A stretch of 64,000 nucleotides of DNA, taken from contig CM020620.1 in the NCBI GenBank assembly GCA_009829735.1, positions 14,567,420-14,631,419 on the forward strand, written 5' to 3'. Origin of the DNA: Pyropia yezoensis. Taxonomy: Eukaryota > Rhodophyta > Bangiophyceae > Bangiales > Bangiaceae. Below, piece after piece: positions 1 through 11,048 of the stretch. Both the position numbers and the translations under genes were made by a program. A model generated the notes under the pieces. The model was given only the letters and a program-made list of their open reading frames with translations, was not told the origin of the DNA and ran no database searches. Numbering within the stretch: the stretch's first letter is position 1; each line of letters opens with the position of its first letter.

Positions 1-1127
1 TTATATGCAGTCGTAAGGAGGGACACATAGCGATCCCATTCCCGCGGGTGCTCGGACGAGTACGTCCGTAGCTGCCGCATGATTGTCTTGTTATACCGTT
101 CCACTTGACCGTTGGTCTGTGGGTGATACGGAGTCTTATAGTTTGTGGAGATCCTTAGGAGCCCCATGACTCCTTGGAAATAGACGGCCGCAAATTGAGG
201 TCCGTTGTCCGTCAGAATAGAATCCGGGATGCCATACGCAGCCACCCAATAATCGATAAATGCAGAGGCTACCCCAAGGGCAGTCGTGTCCGATAGTGGG
301 ACCGCCCCAACCAATTTGGTGAACCGGTCGCACATCACCACGAGCATGGTGTGCCCATTCTCCGTCTTCGGAAGGGGACCCAGGAAATCCATGGCCACCG
401 ATTGGAATGGCTCATGGGCGGGGAAAAGCTTCATAGAAGACTTATGCCTCCTATCCGATATACGGTTCTTGGTACATCCTGGGCAGTTATAGACATACCC
501 GTATACATCCGCCACTAGGGCGGGCCAATAAAAATACTGGCGCATGGTCCTGTACATCTTCTGGGAACCCGGATGACCCGCCGTAGGCGCATCATGATAC
601 ATTTATAGAACACGCTTCCGCAGCGATTCCGGGATGACCCATTGGTCATTCCCCCCGAGTAGGGAGTGGCGACACAGTACACCATCATCGTCTTCAAAGA
701 AGAAGGCGTTCCGCTGCCAGCGGGCATCCTTTGGAGGGATGAGAGGCCCCTCCATCCGGCGTTACTTGCAAAACTCATCAGAGCCCTGGGCCTCAATGAG
801 CTCTCGAAGTGTAATCTTCCCGAGGCCCTTAGGGTTTCGGTCTGTGAGGGCCTTTGCTGACCGGGTCATTGCCAATACGGGTATCTGGTCATCCAAAGGT
901 GTCCTATCCAAGCCATCCGTAGGAAGGCGAGACAGGGCATCAGCCGCTTTGTGGTCCTTCCCCGGTTTGTGCTTAATTTGGTACGAGAATTCCGCCAAGC
1001 GGAGCCTCCAGCCCGTAAGGCGTCGATTAGGGCTATTGCTTGTCATCACAGAAGTGAGGGCAGAATGGTCACAGCGCACCAAAATTCGGATCCTTCCAAG
1101 AAGGAACGCAGGTAGGTCACTGACCAT
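1..1127 (-). pseudogene. pol: Family A RNase H C-terminus and integrase, broken
   Basis: The frame starts with VRCDHSALTS of RNase H and LSRLPTDGLD, then runs through an in-frame TAA at 762-764 and another at 603-605 into the integrase. Integrase features are the zinc-binding His pair in MYHDAPTAGH, the Cys pair CPGC, and the core with all three acidic residues: Asp in AMDFLGPLP (about 387-389), Asp in TDNGPQF (about 207-209) and Glu in NGQVERYN (99-101). The frame is open to base 1, so the C-terminus lies outside the window. Confidence 0.85.
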
Positions 1128-1831
1128 ACCACTCCGAGTGCCTCAATTTCTGTGGCACAATAGTTCCGTTCGGCCTGGGATAGACCCCGACTAAAATACC
1201 CGACGGGGAGATACTTCCCGTCCTCTTGTTGTTGCAGCAAGGCACAGCCCAGCTGCTCATAGCTGGCGTCCACCTCCAAAATATAATGGGCTCCCTCCCG
1301 AGGGATGGCCAAAATAGGAGGCTTCAAGAGGCAGTCGCGAAGCTCTTCGAACGCCGCTTGAGTCTCTTCCGTTGGAGGAGGTAGTTCCTTGGCTATGTGC
1401 GTACTAGTCAGCACGTTCAGCGGTCGAGCGATACGGGCAAAATTCGGGACAAACCTTCGGTATACCCCACACGTGCCCAAGAAGCTCTTCAGCTGCGTTT
1501 GTGTACGCGGATAATGCAACCCCTTCAGGGCTTTGGTATTCTTCTCATTCACGGCCACACGCCCTGGGCGGATGACATGTCCCAAATATTCGACCTCCCT
1601 TTGAAATAGGTGGCACTTGGACGCCTTCGGCGACACGCCGTTCTCCTTGAGGAGACTCAAAACGTGTTCCAAGTGGTGCAGGTGCTCCTCGTCAGAACGA
1701 GAAAAGACGATAACATCGTTTAAATATACGAGGCAGGTCTGCCACTTCACACCAGCCAGGATAATATCCATAGCTCTCTGATCGTTGCTGGAGCGTTGCA
1801 GAGCCCAAAGGGCAACCGCGTACATTGCCAT
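1046..1831 (-). pseudogene. pol: Family A reverse transcriptase C-terminus and RNase H start
   Basis: After the frameshift the frame continues with RAMDIILAGV and the RT catalytic box, read here as VYLNDVIVFS at about 1730-1700. The normal box is YLDD, so one catalytic Asp is Asn (GAC/GAT to AAC, a G-to-A change). Further RT thumb blocks (LGHVIRPGR, FLGTCGVYRRFV) and the RNase H start (EVDASYEQLGCALLQQQ, YCATEIEALGVVWSV) follow. The frame is lost at about 1100, where a one-base shift moves RNase H into the next frame. Confidence 0.85.
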
Positions 1832-3046
1832 ATGCCCTTATGGCACGTAAATGCCGTTAGGTGCTTATCCTCTGGTGCAATAGGAATTTGCCAATATCCA
1901 GCGTTACAATCTAGGGTGCTACACACCCTGGCTTCCCCAAGGGAGTCCAAGCATTCATCCATCCTTGGGATAGGATATGCGTCCTTCACCGTGACGAGGT
2001 TGAGCCGCCGGTAGTCAATACAAAACCGGGGCGTACCGTCCGACTTCGGGACGATTACTACGGGACTAGCCCACTCGCCCTCGGCGGGTTCAATAACGTC
2101 GAGTTTTCGCATTCGTTCCACTTGTTCCCCTTCCAACTGGCGATGCTTGTGCCCCGCCTTGTAGGGATGTTGCCTTACCGGGGTTGCCCCGGTTTTTAAG
2201 CGGATACGGTGCACGGTATTCTTGATGAGTCCAAGAGTACCATCCCATAGGGATTTGTATTTCTCCACCCGCTCCAAGAGCTGGCCACGTAGGGCTTCAG
2301 AGACCTCTCCTAGGTCAACCTCAGAACGGGCGCCCTCCTCCTTCACCGCAGGACCTTCGCTCAGCTTTTGCATCTCTTCTTGAGAGACGCTCAGTATATT
2401 TCCTTGATAAGATGATTTTGACGCCACCACCGTCCCAACGGGAAGGCGGACCATCCTTGGCGTAGGATTCATCATTTGTACGTTGTACGGGGTGTCCCAG
2501 TTTAGCTCCGCGGGGCCGTTCGCCACGTGAACACCGTACTTGGAGGCGATACGGGGCTGCTTGGAAATAATCCCGTCGCCTTGAAAATTCCCTCGCACGT
2601 TCACATGGGAGATAACCCCAGGCTTCAGCCTCAACTTGTGACACAAGGTGAGTTTTGTGGTCTTGACCTGTGGACAAGCGCACACAGGGTTCGACTTAAT
2701 GGGACCCGTTTCCACATCCTCCATATCCCGGAGAATCGGGACAACCATCCCTGTCTTGAGGGTCACCGTCTGGTCCTCTCAGGAGATGGTTTTCACGTCG
2801 GTGTCACCAAATGAATTTCCTAATATGACGGGTACCGCCATATTATCGATCACTCCAAAGCAGACGTAGGAGACTTGGTCTCCCACTTGTACGCCCAAGC
2901 CTACAGTTCCTCGAATGGGGAGCCACCCCCCATTCAGGTCAAAGTACAATATATTCTCCAGCTCCCCTAGGGTCTGGAGCCCCATTCCCTTCGGGAGCAA
3001 GGAGCTTCGAATCAATTAGGGCCCGCTGCCGGTATCCAGGACAGCG
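1747..3046 (-). pseudogene. pol: Family A protease and N-terminal reverse transcriptase, broken
   Basis: The protease active site VLDTGSGP is read at about 3040-3020 and is followed at once by a TAA (3017-3019), then LIRSSLLPKGM, which aligns with family B. A second stop, TGA at 2779-2781, lies between protease and reverse transcriptase, and the frame continues unchanged into the 2766-1747 reading frame. That contains typical RT blocks: ASPVVIVPKSDGTPRFCIDYRRLN, DAYPIPRMDECLD, STLDCNAGYWQIP and RLPFGLCNAPAT. A one-base shift near 1800, right after CNAPAT, ends this frame. Unlike families B and C, the catalytic Asp of the protease is present here. Confidence 0.85.
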
Positions 3047-3257
3047 TGAAAAGCATGCTCTAACCCTTCAGTAGCAAAAAAATGTACAGCCAGCTGATAG
3101 CTGGATGAAGGCATAATCGCGCAAGTAACATTTTCCCGTTTCACCCCCTTCGGGAGTGCCAATAATGCAGGCTTGTTCGTTGGGGGGCGGCGCAAAATCC
3201 TCTTAGGCCCCCTCGTATCAGGGGACGTAGTGGGAGAAGCTCTAGGAGGACCGCCCC

Positions 3258-4979
3258 TTACGCGATTCCCGAGGATGAGGAATCAGACGAACTCCCCTTG
3301 GGAGAACTCGGTCGATCTACCTTCCCCTTTGGGGAGGGCGTAACTGCAGCAATCGCCCCGCCAGTTCGGGCGGAGTCACAGGCCTCCTTGCGCTCCGCGC
3401 GTGCCTTGGCCATCTGTGCTCGAGTCGCCTCCGGGAGGTGTGGACAATTTGACATCCAATGGGAGGTACTATTACAGACGTGACAGGCGAAGAGTTCCCG
3501 CTTCCCGTCCATCCATCTTGACCCCCCAGAGGGTCGATAATCCTTGCGGGAAGAGCCAGAGGCCTCCCCCACCTCCTGGGGTGACGACGTAACAGCCGCC
3601 AGAGCCCGACGCGCCATGCGGCGAGCGTTACGCTCCGCGTCTTCTTTCGCCTTTAACTCCTTGGCGGCGGCTTGAACCCGTCACCGGAAATCTCCTGCCC
3701 GTTGGGCATGCTGTACTACGAGCTCAATAGGAGCATGAGGGTGGTCAGCCACGTAGTTGCGTACCTCGTGCCGAATTTCCCACCAGGTGCCCTGCATAAA
3801 GCGGGCTCGGACCTGGCCCGAGGTTTGTAGATATCCACACTTCGCGTGGAGTTCCATGAGGCGGCGGTGATACGCCGTCTCCGTCTCATCCTCCTCTTGG
3901 GAGGCACCATTAAAAATGGCCTCCTGTTCATTCAGGAGATGCTCATCCGCGTACGCGCGCAGAAGCCAATTCACCAGTTCCAAATAGGAGGTCACCTCCC
4001 CAGTGCGCCGGCCGTCATTGACGGACTGGCGAATTCGATAAAGGTCCCTCTTCAAGGGATCCTTAGTAAATTCCGGGAGTAGAAGCAAAGCTCGCCCCTC
4101 TGAGAGGCCATTATCATTTGTCGAATTTACAAAGCGGTTGAGAAATTCGAAGACTCCCAGAGGAGGGTCTCCCCCCCATTCACAATCGCGACCAAATATA
4201 CTGGCCAGGTCCTTTCGCTTCTTACCCAGGCCTTGGTCCTCGGCTCCCAATACTCGGTTGTCCTTGTTCTTGAGAGCATATGTCTCACAGTCCAGCAGGC
4301 TCGCATAACGATCGTCTGCCGGAATAAATTTGGGGGGAATCTCCCGTAGGGGGACTCGCCCCGGTCCTGCCTGAGCGGAAACCGCTCGGACTACAGGTCG
4401 CGGGCGCCGACGGCGCTCGGGAGGCGAAGCCTTCTCTCCGGAATAATCCGAAGTCGACTCAGATGAAGAACTGGGCTGCCGGCCATGCTGGCGCTCCCGT
4501 TTCTGCACACTTTGCTCCACAAAACTCAACCGTTGGTTGAGTGGAGCCAGCAGGCCGCTAACAGCCTCCACCATCGCTTTCTTCCATTCCTCCGTAGGAG
4601 TATCCGATCCAGGGGCCACGAACGCTCGAGGTGTCTCCTTAGGAGACGATGCCCCCGTGAGGGGAACCGGAGGGGTGGGCGTTCCCTCAGAATCCACCCC
4701 CGCAAAGGGGAGAATCCCAGGAAAATTGCCGAAGCCGGTTGAATGCCCTCCCTCGCGCTTCCCGCGCGGCTGGGAATACGGCTCGCCCGATGGGCCCTCC
4801 GAACCGATCTCCAGCGGGAGTAGCCGGGTAGTCACCCTACGGGTGCCCAGGTCGTCAACTCCAGCCCCTTGGGCGCGCGGAGGAGCAGCGCCTCCTATCG
4901 CGCTCTCCTTCGTCACGGATGAACCGCCCTCCAGGACTCCCGTCTCCCCCTGAGGGGGACTCTGCTTGTTATCAGACAT
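3258..4979 (-). pseudogene. gag: Family A gag, one in-frame stop
   Basis: The ATG at 4979 opens a 432-codon frame ending in TGA at 3681-3683. Reading on in the same frame gives a further 141 codons to 3258 that include the nucleocapsid zinc knuckle CHVCNSTSHWMSNC (CX2CX4HX4C) near 3480-3440. The capsid part carries the block DCETYALKNKDNRVLG and the later FEFLNRFVN and LVNWLLRAYADE blocks, which match the family B gag blocks DCETYALHNKS, FEFLRRFTK and LVNWLLRAMVDE. The N-terminal ~200 residues are Ser/Pro/Gly rich and disordered-looking. A single nonsense change therefore separates capsid from nucleocapsid. Homology to family B gag is by eye but clear. Confidence 0.85.
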
Positions 4980-5600
4980 TACTACAACCGCGTTCCCTTA
5001 GGGAAGACAGAGCACAACCACAGAATGAGTACAAAGAAGGTGCAGACCCCTTTGGCAAGAAGGAACCTAGTCCCCTCCCCCGCGGATCCACCCAATGTAG
5101 TGGTTTTACGTACCTTAGGCGCGTAGCACCCAGAACAAACAGAGAAACAACCCACCAAGAACGCAGGGAGACAGGAGAGATACCGAACCGCCGACCGCCT
5201 GGCTGGTTCACGCGGGGATCCGCGACCAGGACGACAGTGTTCAAGCACACGCAAGTCTGTTTTTTTCGAATGGGGAAGCAACGCGCACCCCCACGCACAC
5301 TCTTACTCTCTCTCACCCGCACCCAGCAACCCTCCACACCGGGCCACGTGCGGGCCAATCAAAACCCTCCAACATGTCCGGAGGGCCCCCTCCCCCACGG
5401 ATCATCCCTGCCAGCGGGGCAGGAACCTCCAAGATACGGGGAAGAGGAGCCCCGCCGGACATCAGTGCCATCACTCAAGATCTCCCCAATCTCACAATCA
5501 CGCAAAATACACAATCAAAATCCAAACCCCAAATGCATCCCATCCCGGAATATTGACCAATGGCCAATTTCGGTCAGGGGAAATTCCCATACACTGGAAA

Positions 5601-5617
5601 TCCCAACATGGGCGCCA
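5601..5617 (-). promoter_or_regulatory. Candidate tRNA primer-binding site of family A
   Basis: On the minus strand this reads TGGCGCCCATGTTGGGA, beginning with the TGG expected opposite a tRNA CCA end and resembling known lysine-type primer sites. It lies 620 bases upstream of the family A gag start. No LTR end was recognised directly before it, so the call is tentative. The leader between it and gag (4980-5600) holds no supported gene. Confidence 0.3.
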
Positions 5618-5709
5618 GAACCAATGGCGACCCGGTCCCATCTCCATAGGAGGGGACCAATCGGAAGCCAGTAAAATCCCAAGGGACCAAATCGGCCCCG
5701 TCCTCCTCC

Positions 5710-7158
5710 CTAGGAAGGTGGGCACAGGGGTGCGACGCGATCTCTACGAGGCCCCCCCACGTGAAGGGCCCATAGGGTCCCTACAATCGGCATGGGTACC
5801 GGAGTTCGGACCCGTAGCGAACCCAACCCCACGTCGGGGAAGGGCTCGAGGAAGTGAAAGGGTGGAGCCTGAGTTGGCTCCACACCCCCCGAGGTCAGGG
5901 TCGCGACCCGCGGGGAAGACGTCGGCATGGTTCGCCCGAGGCTCCGAGGGACGCCCCGACGAGCACCACGACGAGTCGTCGCCGATGACGTCGCCCACCC
6001 AGAGCCAGGGGGCGACGTAGAAGGAGTAACCCCCTCCGCGTAAGCAAGAAAAGGGTCCCCCAACCGCTCACGCAGGAGTAGCTGCCCCTGCACCAGAGTT
6101 TGGGTGACATGGACGAAGTCCCGGGGTGGCTCACTCTTCAACTCCGGCTCCGAACGCTTCTTGGAGCGGAGGAAGGGGTCCAACTGCTCCCAATCGATTC
6201 GATTGTGCAGGGTGACCATCCCCTTAAGGAGGAGCGGAGCCAGGTCCCCCGCCCCCAAGGCTAACCAGTGGAAGCCAAGGGTTTCCATACCCTCCACCAG
6301 CGTCGGTGGGAGATGCTATAGGTAACCCCTATGGACTACATCGGAGTACCAGCCCCTCGCCACCACGACCACCAAGTGCGTGGCGAGGTAGGCGAGAACC
6401 CGGTTACCCCCCGAGCCGGAGTGTAACACAGAGCCAAAGTAGGCTACGAGGAGTGGGATCCGAGCCGAAAACCCACAAGGTACCTCCACCCTCTCCCACC
6501 ACCCCGGGAGAAAATGATACTGGTGTTCACGCTCTTCCAGAGGTACGTGGGTGAACTCCACCCACGATCCGTGGATGAGGAAACCAGAGGAGCCCCGGAG
6601 TCGGAACTGCTCTCGCACCACGCCGTGTTGGACGTGGGCGTCCTCTCCTCCCAGGTAGGGACGAGGGGGGGCACACCACTCGGAAGACACCACCGCACAG
6701 GTGTCGTCAATCTCCACGTCGCCTGACCCCATGGCGAGGGAGGTTGACAACGCCTGGACTTCAGGCGCGTCCGCCAGGCAGAGTAGTGCCGGTAGGTCGC
6801 AGACCACCCCCTCAGGAAGTGTCACCTGGTTGGGGTACCGACGAGTCCGGCGGTACCACACGTCGGTCCGCCGTGGCTCAGGAATGACCAAGTAGGTCTC
6901 TTTGAGCTTACAGTCGGAAAGCTCCCCGACTGACTTGAGAGGCGCCCAGGCTGGGGGCTCCACAGGAGGACGGGGCCGCGGCGGGAGTAGCAACCGCGAC
7001 TCCGGAAGGCGGGGAATGGGAGTCACATCCCCTTCCGCCACCGGGTTGGAGGACCCATCACCCGGTGGGACCACAGCCGAAGGAACGGTAGAGGGTGATG
7101 GGGCAGGGACGGCCGAGGCGGCCGCCTCCGACCCCCGCCCGGGACGAGTCGTTTCCAT
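5710..7158 (-). pseudogene. Antisense ORF (aORF) of family E, one in-frame stop
   Basis: ATG at 7158 in good context (gccATGG) opens 280 codons to TAG at 6316-6318; the same frame then continues to 5710. The product has no domain I recognise. It aligns by eye with the antisense ORF of B2. Shared blocks include PRPYL then EFRL-type residues and VEF (B2: RPAYL, LEF), the run GFSARIPLLVAYFGSVL against B2 GVPALLPRLLDHFGSVM, and LLKGMVTLHNRIDWEQL against LLEEMLRLHEFIEWASI. The TAG sits where B2 has Trp. The first ~100 residues are Pro/Ser rich. Function unknown; the last ~100 codons (below about 6030) find no counterpart. Confidence 0.65.
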
Positions 7159-8297
7159 GGCCGACCCCCAGCCCAGAGACTCCTCTGTCCCGAGGGACTC
7201 CTCACCCGCCCGTCGCTTCTACGACAGCGACGTGGGCGAAGGGGACAGCGGCCGACTCGGCTCACCCGCCATCTGGTAACCAACCTTGACCAACTCAGTG
7301 AGGTTGAGCTCTAGAGGGGGGATACGACCCACACTCCCTCGACTAACGCGTCAACGACCTTGACCGACTCGGTGAGGTTGAGCACAGGGGGGATACGACC
7401 CGCTCCCCCTCCTTAGCAACCACCAGGTTGACCCGACCTTGGCTACCCACTCCCCCTCCTTAGCAACCACCAGGTTGACCCGACCTTGGCTAGAGTAAAG
7501 GGGGGGGACACGACCCACACCCCCCACCGACAACGACGACGCCCCACACAGGGGCGGAGAGGGGAAAGACACACCCCCCGAGACGACACTTACCGCACGG
7601 TGGGAAGAGACAGACCCGCCGACGCGAGGGAACAGCGGCGGGAAGACACACACCCGCCCGCACACACGAAGGGGAAGGAAGACCCCGCACCGGCGGCCGG
7701 GAGACACACCACCGCCGGCGACAGAGTGCGACACCCCCAACTCGGGGTGCGCACAACCCTCAACCCTGACTTAAACGGGGGGGGGAGAGAGTAAGAAACA
7801 CCCCGCAGAGAGCCAGCTGCGGGTGGATCGAGATGTAGGGGGGGGTACAACCCGAACCCCCCGAGAGCAACCGTACCCCAACAGAAGGGGCAGGTGCAGG
7901 TCGACGCTCCGAGTGAGAACGTCGACACCCTACTCCTCCAGTTGAGGAGCACGGGTATGTGGCGGAGAGACGCCAACACCCAGGCGAGGGGGCGCACCCA
8001 CACGGGAGTCCACCTGTGGAGCACCCTAAACAGGTGGGGGATGACTTCCCCCCACACCTGTGTCGCGTGGAGGGGGCTCCTCTACCCAGTTTCAGGGCAG
8101 AGAGCGCACCCCACGGAGAGAGACAGCCTCTCCCGGAGGGCTCCGCCGGACGCGAGTGCAACTCCGGCGTAACCCTGGTGCACGCGAGACGCCAGCGATG
8201 CACCGTATTTCGCACCCCGACTCGGGAATTGCACCCTCCTCTCCCGGTCACTGCGACTCGCAGCTGATTGGACGTCCACCGGGACGGCTGGACTTTT
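7159..8297. other. Gene-free stretch between aORF start and polypurine tract (family E)
   Basis: No supported gene. It contains several runs of 7-10 G, repeated phrases such as GGGGGGATACGACCC, and a short tandem repeat listed separately. The right-arm copy is 45353-46491. Open frames here are low-complexity shadows. Confidence 0.5.
7403..7492 (+). repeat. Two-unit tandem repeat, about 45 bp each
   Basis: The phrase CTCCCCCTCCTTAGCAACCA plus the following CCAGGTTGACCCGACCTTGGCT occurs twice back to back. A related GTGAGGTTGAGC...GGGGGGATACGACCC phrase also repeats just before it at 7289-7400. The inverted copy is at about 46158-46247. Confidence 0.8.
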
Positions 8298-8310
8298 GAG
8301 AAGGGGGAAA
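8298..8310 (+). promoter_or_regulatory. Polypurine tract of family E
   Basis: GAGAAGGGGGAAA lies immediately before TGTGGGAGATTGG. A purine run abutting a TG start is the usual plus-strand primer and LTR junction of LTR retrotransposons. Inverted copy at 45340-45352. Confidence 0.6.
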
Positions 8311-8732
8311 TGTGGGAGATTGGATCGGAATTCGGTACCAATACTTTGGAGATTCGGGTCAAGTCGACCCGACCGAAAGTCGAAATTCACCCGACCCACG
8401 ATGGTAAAACTTCTGACTTTTGGACGGAAATTCGACTAGGACTTCTGGCATACTAGTGCAGGGCAATGCTGCTGGTATTTGTTTCTTGGGTTTTATGCAC
8501 GGGAGCCAGACGGATTTCTACGCTTTGAGTTCTTTGCGTGTGGCATGATCTGATTGGTTTGTTTGAGTGTTCATTTTCTGAGTGTTTTGAGGGGTTGCGT
8601 GAGCGTGTGAGAAGGGTTGATAAGGAGGGACAGCAAGGCGGGGAGGGCCCACCTTGGCTAGCCAAGCAAGTAAACACCGTCTGGCTCCGACACATCTTAT
8701 TCGTGCCTTGGTGAGTGGACCCGCTCACCACA
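8311..8732 (+). repeat. Probable 3' LTR of family E
   Basis: Starts TGTGG directly after a polypurine tract; the first matching inverted end, CCACA, is at 8728-8732, giving 422 bp. The 3' end is a guess from that inverted pair only, because no second LTR copy of this family is in the window other than the mirror copy at 44918-45339. Confidence 0.45.
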
Positions 8733-9160
8733 CGCGAGTTCCGTGTTTGGCTGTGTGGAGGTGCTTGCTTCCGGTGTCCCAAGTTGGGATATCGGCAATA
8801 CTCCTCTTCTTTCCCTGACTCGGGGTTGGTGGTTGGGAGTACTGCATTACCCGTGGCGGGATGGGGGGGTGGTTGGGCGCGCGGGCAGGTGGCGAGGAGG
8901 GGTCAGCGGGGAACGGGCGTCGGCCGCCGCGCCAAGGGGGGGACCCGCTCGGGGTCCGCGGCGCGCGGACCGCAGGTGCCGGCCGCGGCGGCGGCGGGGG
9001 CGGCGGCGGCGGCCGCGGTAGGGTGGCGGTGTAGGCGTTGTGTGCTGCCACCCGTGGTGGAGCGGGCGCCCGCGCGTGCGCAGCCGCGGTCGCCGTCGCT
9101 GCAGCCGTCGACACGGGCGCCGCTGCGCACGCGACCACCGCGGCGGCCGGCGCGGCCACT
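8733..9160. other. Gene-free stretch after the family E LTR
   Basis: GC-rich sequence with CGG/GCG runs. The long Arg/Pro-rich open frame across it (8725-10068 minus; mirror 43582-44925 plus) has the composition of a shadow frame. Nothing else supported. Confidence 0.4.
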
Positions 9161-9221
9161 GTTTCATGGGGAGGTGCAGCCCCTTGAGGACTTGGGCATC
9201 TGTGGCGAATTTCTCTTTGGT

Positions 9222-9377
9222 TCATGCGCCCGCCGCGCTGACTCGGTGGCCGGCCGGCAGAGGCGGAGCTCCGGCAGGCGTGGCGCCCGAGGAGGGGCAT
9301 TGGCCGAGCGCTGCGGCAGGGGCCAGCAGCCTCGCGGTGTGGCAGGCGTGCGGGGCGAGGCGGCGAGCGAGGAGCAT
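9222..9377 (-). CDS. Short ORF with organelle presequence-like N-terminus (left copy)
   Basis: ATG at 9377 gives 51 codons beginning MLLARRLAPHACHTARLLAP, an Arg/Ala/Leu-rich, acid-free start like a mitochondrial or plastid presequence, with third positions almost all G/C. It ends at TGA 9222-9224. The same frame then continues with codon use just as biased (KEKFATDAQVLKGLHLPM) before turning Arg/Pro rich. The mirror copy is at 44273-44428 and carries the same TGA. It may be the first exon of a split gene or a pseudogene; the function is unknown. Confidence 0.25.
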   Translation of the reverse strand: MLLARRLAPHACHTARLLAPAAALGQCPSSGATPAGAPPLPAGHRVSAAGA

Positions 9378-9751
9378 GGCACTCAGTCGGCGCGGGAGCC
9401 GGGCCGTGGCGGGAGAATTTGGGGGAGGCACCGCGGTGAGGGCGGCGCGCGGGCCGGCCTGGGGGAGCGCCCGTGAGGGCGCGTTGGACGAGTGCAGGTG
9501 GAGCCAGCGTTGGGCGCGGGTGTGGGCGTGCGGCGAAACGGGGTGGGAGAGGGGAGACGGGGGAGGGGCGGCCCCTGATGGGGCAAGTGGCGGGCGTGGG
9601 CACGCGGGGGTTCGGGACGTGCGGGGGAGCGGGGCAACGTGAGGACCGGGAGGGGAGCTTTATGAGGGGGCGGCTTCGTGCAAGGAGGGGGTAGGGCAGC
9701 AAACCCGGAGCGACTTTATCACCAATTACATGGTCCCTATACCTGGGGCTG

Positions 9752-10720
9752 CTATGGGAGGGGGGCGGGCAGGAGGCCCGGTGCTTTCCACTTAACAGCC
9801 ACCGCCGCGGCCGCCACCGCCGCGGCCGCCGGTGGAAGTCCCGGCGGCGTGATCCCGGCCGCCGACGACGCGGACGCCAGGGGCAGCGGCAGGGGCGGCG
9901 GTGTGGACGGCCGCGGCGGCGGTGGGGAAGGCATGTACGGAGTGACGGCGCGCAAGCGCGTGTGCTCCGCCCCCCCATTACTGACACTGCTGCCGCCACT
10001 CTCCCAGCCGCCGCCGTCGTCGCACAGCGACACCCGCTCCGCGTCCGAGTAGTTTGTGGCGTTGCCATCGTCCGCGCCAGGCAGCGGCGCAGCCGCGGTA
10101 ACGGCGGCGCACGTGGTCAGGACGCGGCCAGCACGGTGGCCGCGGTCGTAGCTGTCGCAGGTGTCCCCAAACGCCGCCGACGCGGCACGGTCCGCCGTGG
10201 CAGTCCGCGGCGCGGCCGCCGCCACCGACGCCGCCGGCTCCCCCTCTATCACCCCCACCGCTGCCAACGCCGCCGACGCACCGCTCCCCAGCGCAGTGGG
10301 CGGCGGGTGACGGGCGGGGGCGGTGGTGCAGCAGTCACCGCCACCGCCAATGCCACCGCCGCCGCCGCCACTACCGACGCGACCGCGTCCCGGCACGGCG
10401 CGGCGAGGGGAGGCCGCGCGGCGGCCGCGCCGGTCCCGCTCGCCCCTCTCCCCGCGGTGCCGCCGCCGGCGACTCCCGGTCGGAGGCGGCGGCGGCGGTG
10501 GCGGCAGCGGCGCGGCGCGCGCCGGGCCGCGCGTGTACGCCGCGGCCGCGGCCACCGCAGACGGCAGCTGGGCGGGCGGCGTCGCGGGCGGCCGCCCGGC
10601 GTCCCCCCCACCGCCCTGGGCGGACGGCTGCGTCGGCCAAAGCGGCGGCTGCTGGGCCACCCCCGCCACCGCCGCAGGCGGTTCTACGAGTCTCGCGATT
10701 GACCCTCGCGCCGCCACCAC
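9752..10720 (-). CDS. Hypothetical Ala/Gly/Pro-rich protein, 5' end not defined (left copy)
   Basis: The frame encodes 322 residues, with GC-ending codons throughout and a mixed-composition stretch near residues 195-270 (GDTCDSYDRGHRAGRV, NYSDAERVSLCDDGGGWESGG, RLRAVTPYMPS) that looks like real protein. The frame is open upstream to a TGA (about 10769) with no ATG, so the true start is probably in an upstream exon or beyond a sequencing indel. The mirror copy (42930-43898) has the same length with several amino-acid replacements and no frameshift, which supports coding. No domain recognised. Confidence 0.5.
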   Translation of the reverse strand: MVAARGSIARLVEPPAAVAGVAQQPPLWPTQPSAQGGGGDAGRPPATPPAQLPSAVAAAAAYTRGPARAAPLPPPPPPPPTGSRRRRHRGERGERDRRGRRAASPRRAVPGRGRVGSGGGGGGIGGGGDCCTTAPARHPPPTALGSGASAALAAVGVIEGEPAASVAAAAPRTATADRAASAAFGDTCDSYDRGHRAGRVLTTCAAVTAAAPLPGADDGNATNYSDAERVSLCDDGGGWESGGSSVSNGGAEHTRLRAVTPYMPSPPPPRPSTPPPLPLPLASASSAAGITPPGLPPAAAAVAAAAVAVKWKAPGLLPAPLP

Positions 10721-11048
10721 TCTCGTTGCGAATGGGTGACGGGTGTGAACAGCACACGTCCGGGAATATCAAAATGGGTGGCATGGAATCGTGCGCGGGG
10801 GGGGATATGGGGTGGGGGTGGGGGTGGGTGGGAGAGCACGTTGACGTGACGGCGCGGTGCTGGGAGGGCGCGCCCCGCCGCGGCTTGCTAACCGACGCCG
10901 GGTGGAGCGCGTCGGGGGGGGGGGGGTGGAGGGGAGCAGAGAGTGGGGGGTGTCGCCTGAGCCTGCCGACAGCGACGCAACCCCCCCCTCCAAACCGCTA
11001 CCGCCGCCACCACCGCCGCAGCGCCCACAACCACCGCCAACGCCATCG

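Larger units (their letters stand above)
1..5617 (-). mobile_element. Family A Ty3/gypsy retrotransposon, degenerate, runs off the window start
   Basis: Read on the minus strand, the order is leader, gag with a CCHC knuckle, aspartic protease, reverse transcriptase, RNase H and integrase, which is the Ty3/gypsy order. At least five in-frame stops and two frameshifts break it, and one reverse transcriptase catalytic Asp is changed, so this copy cannot be autonomous. The chromodomain and 3' LTR would lie before base 1. The 5' LTR was not resolved: directly upstream of the candidate primer-binding site lies the antisense ORF of another element (family E), suggesting A landed in E or that its LTR was lost. 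Confidence 0.85.
5710..8732 (+). mobile_element. 3' end of a Ty3/gypsy element of family E (antisense ORF, PPT, 3' LTR)
   Basis: The layout matches the 3' end of element B2 at 56.4-59.2 kb: a minus-strand ORF, then a polypurine tract, then a sequence starting TG. Plus-strand pol of this element is not present; family A on the opposite strand occupies that place. The part beyond 6375 is duplicated in inverted orientation at 44918-47275. The family assignment rests on protein similarity of the antisense ORF, not on pol. Confidence 0.6.

Noticed and set aside
8725-10068. 447-codon Arg/Pro-rich ORF, present in both arms
   Set aside because: Composition is that of a shadow frame in CGG/CCG-rich DNA; it overlaps a better-biased frame on the same strand (9752-10720) and has no domain.
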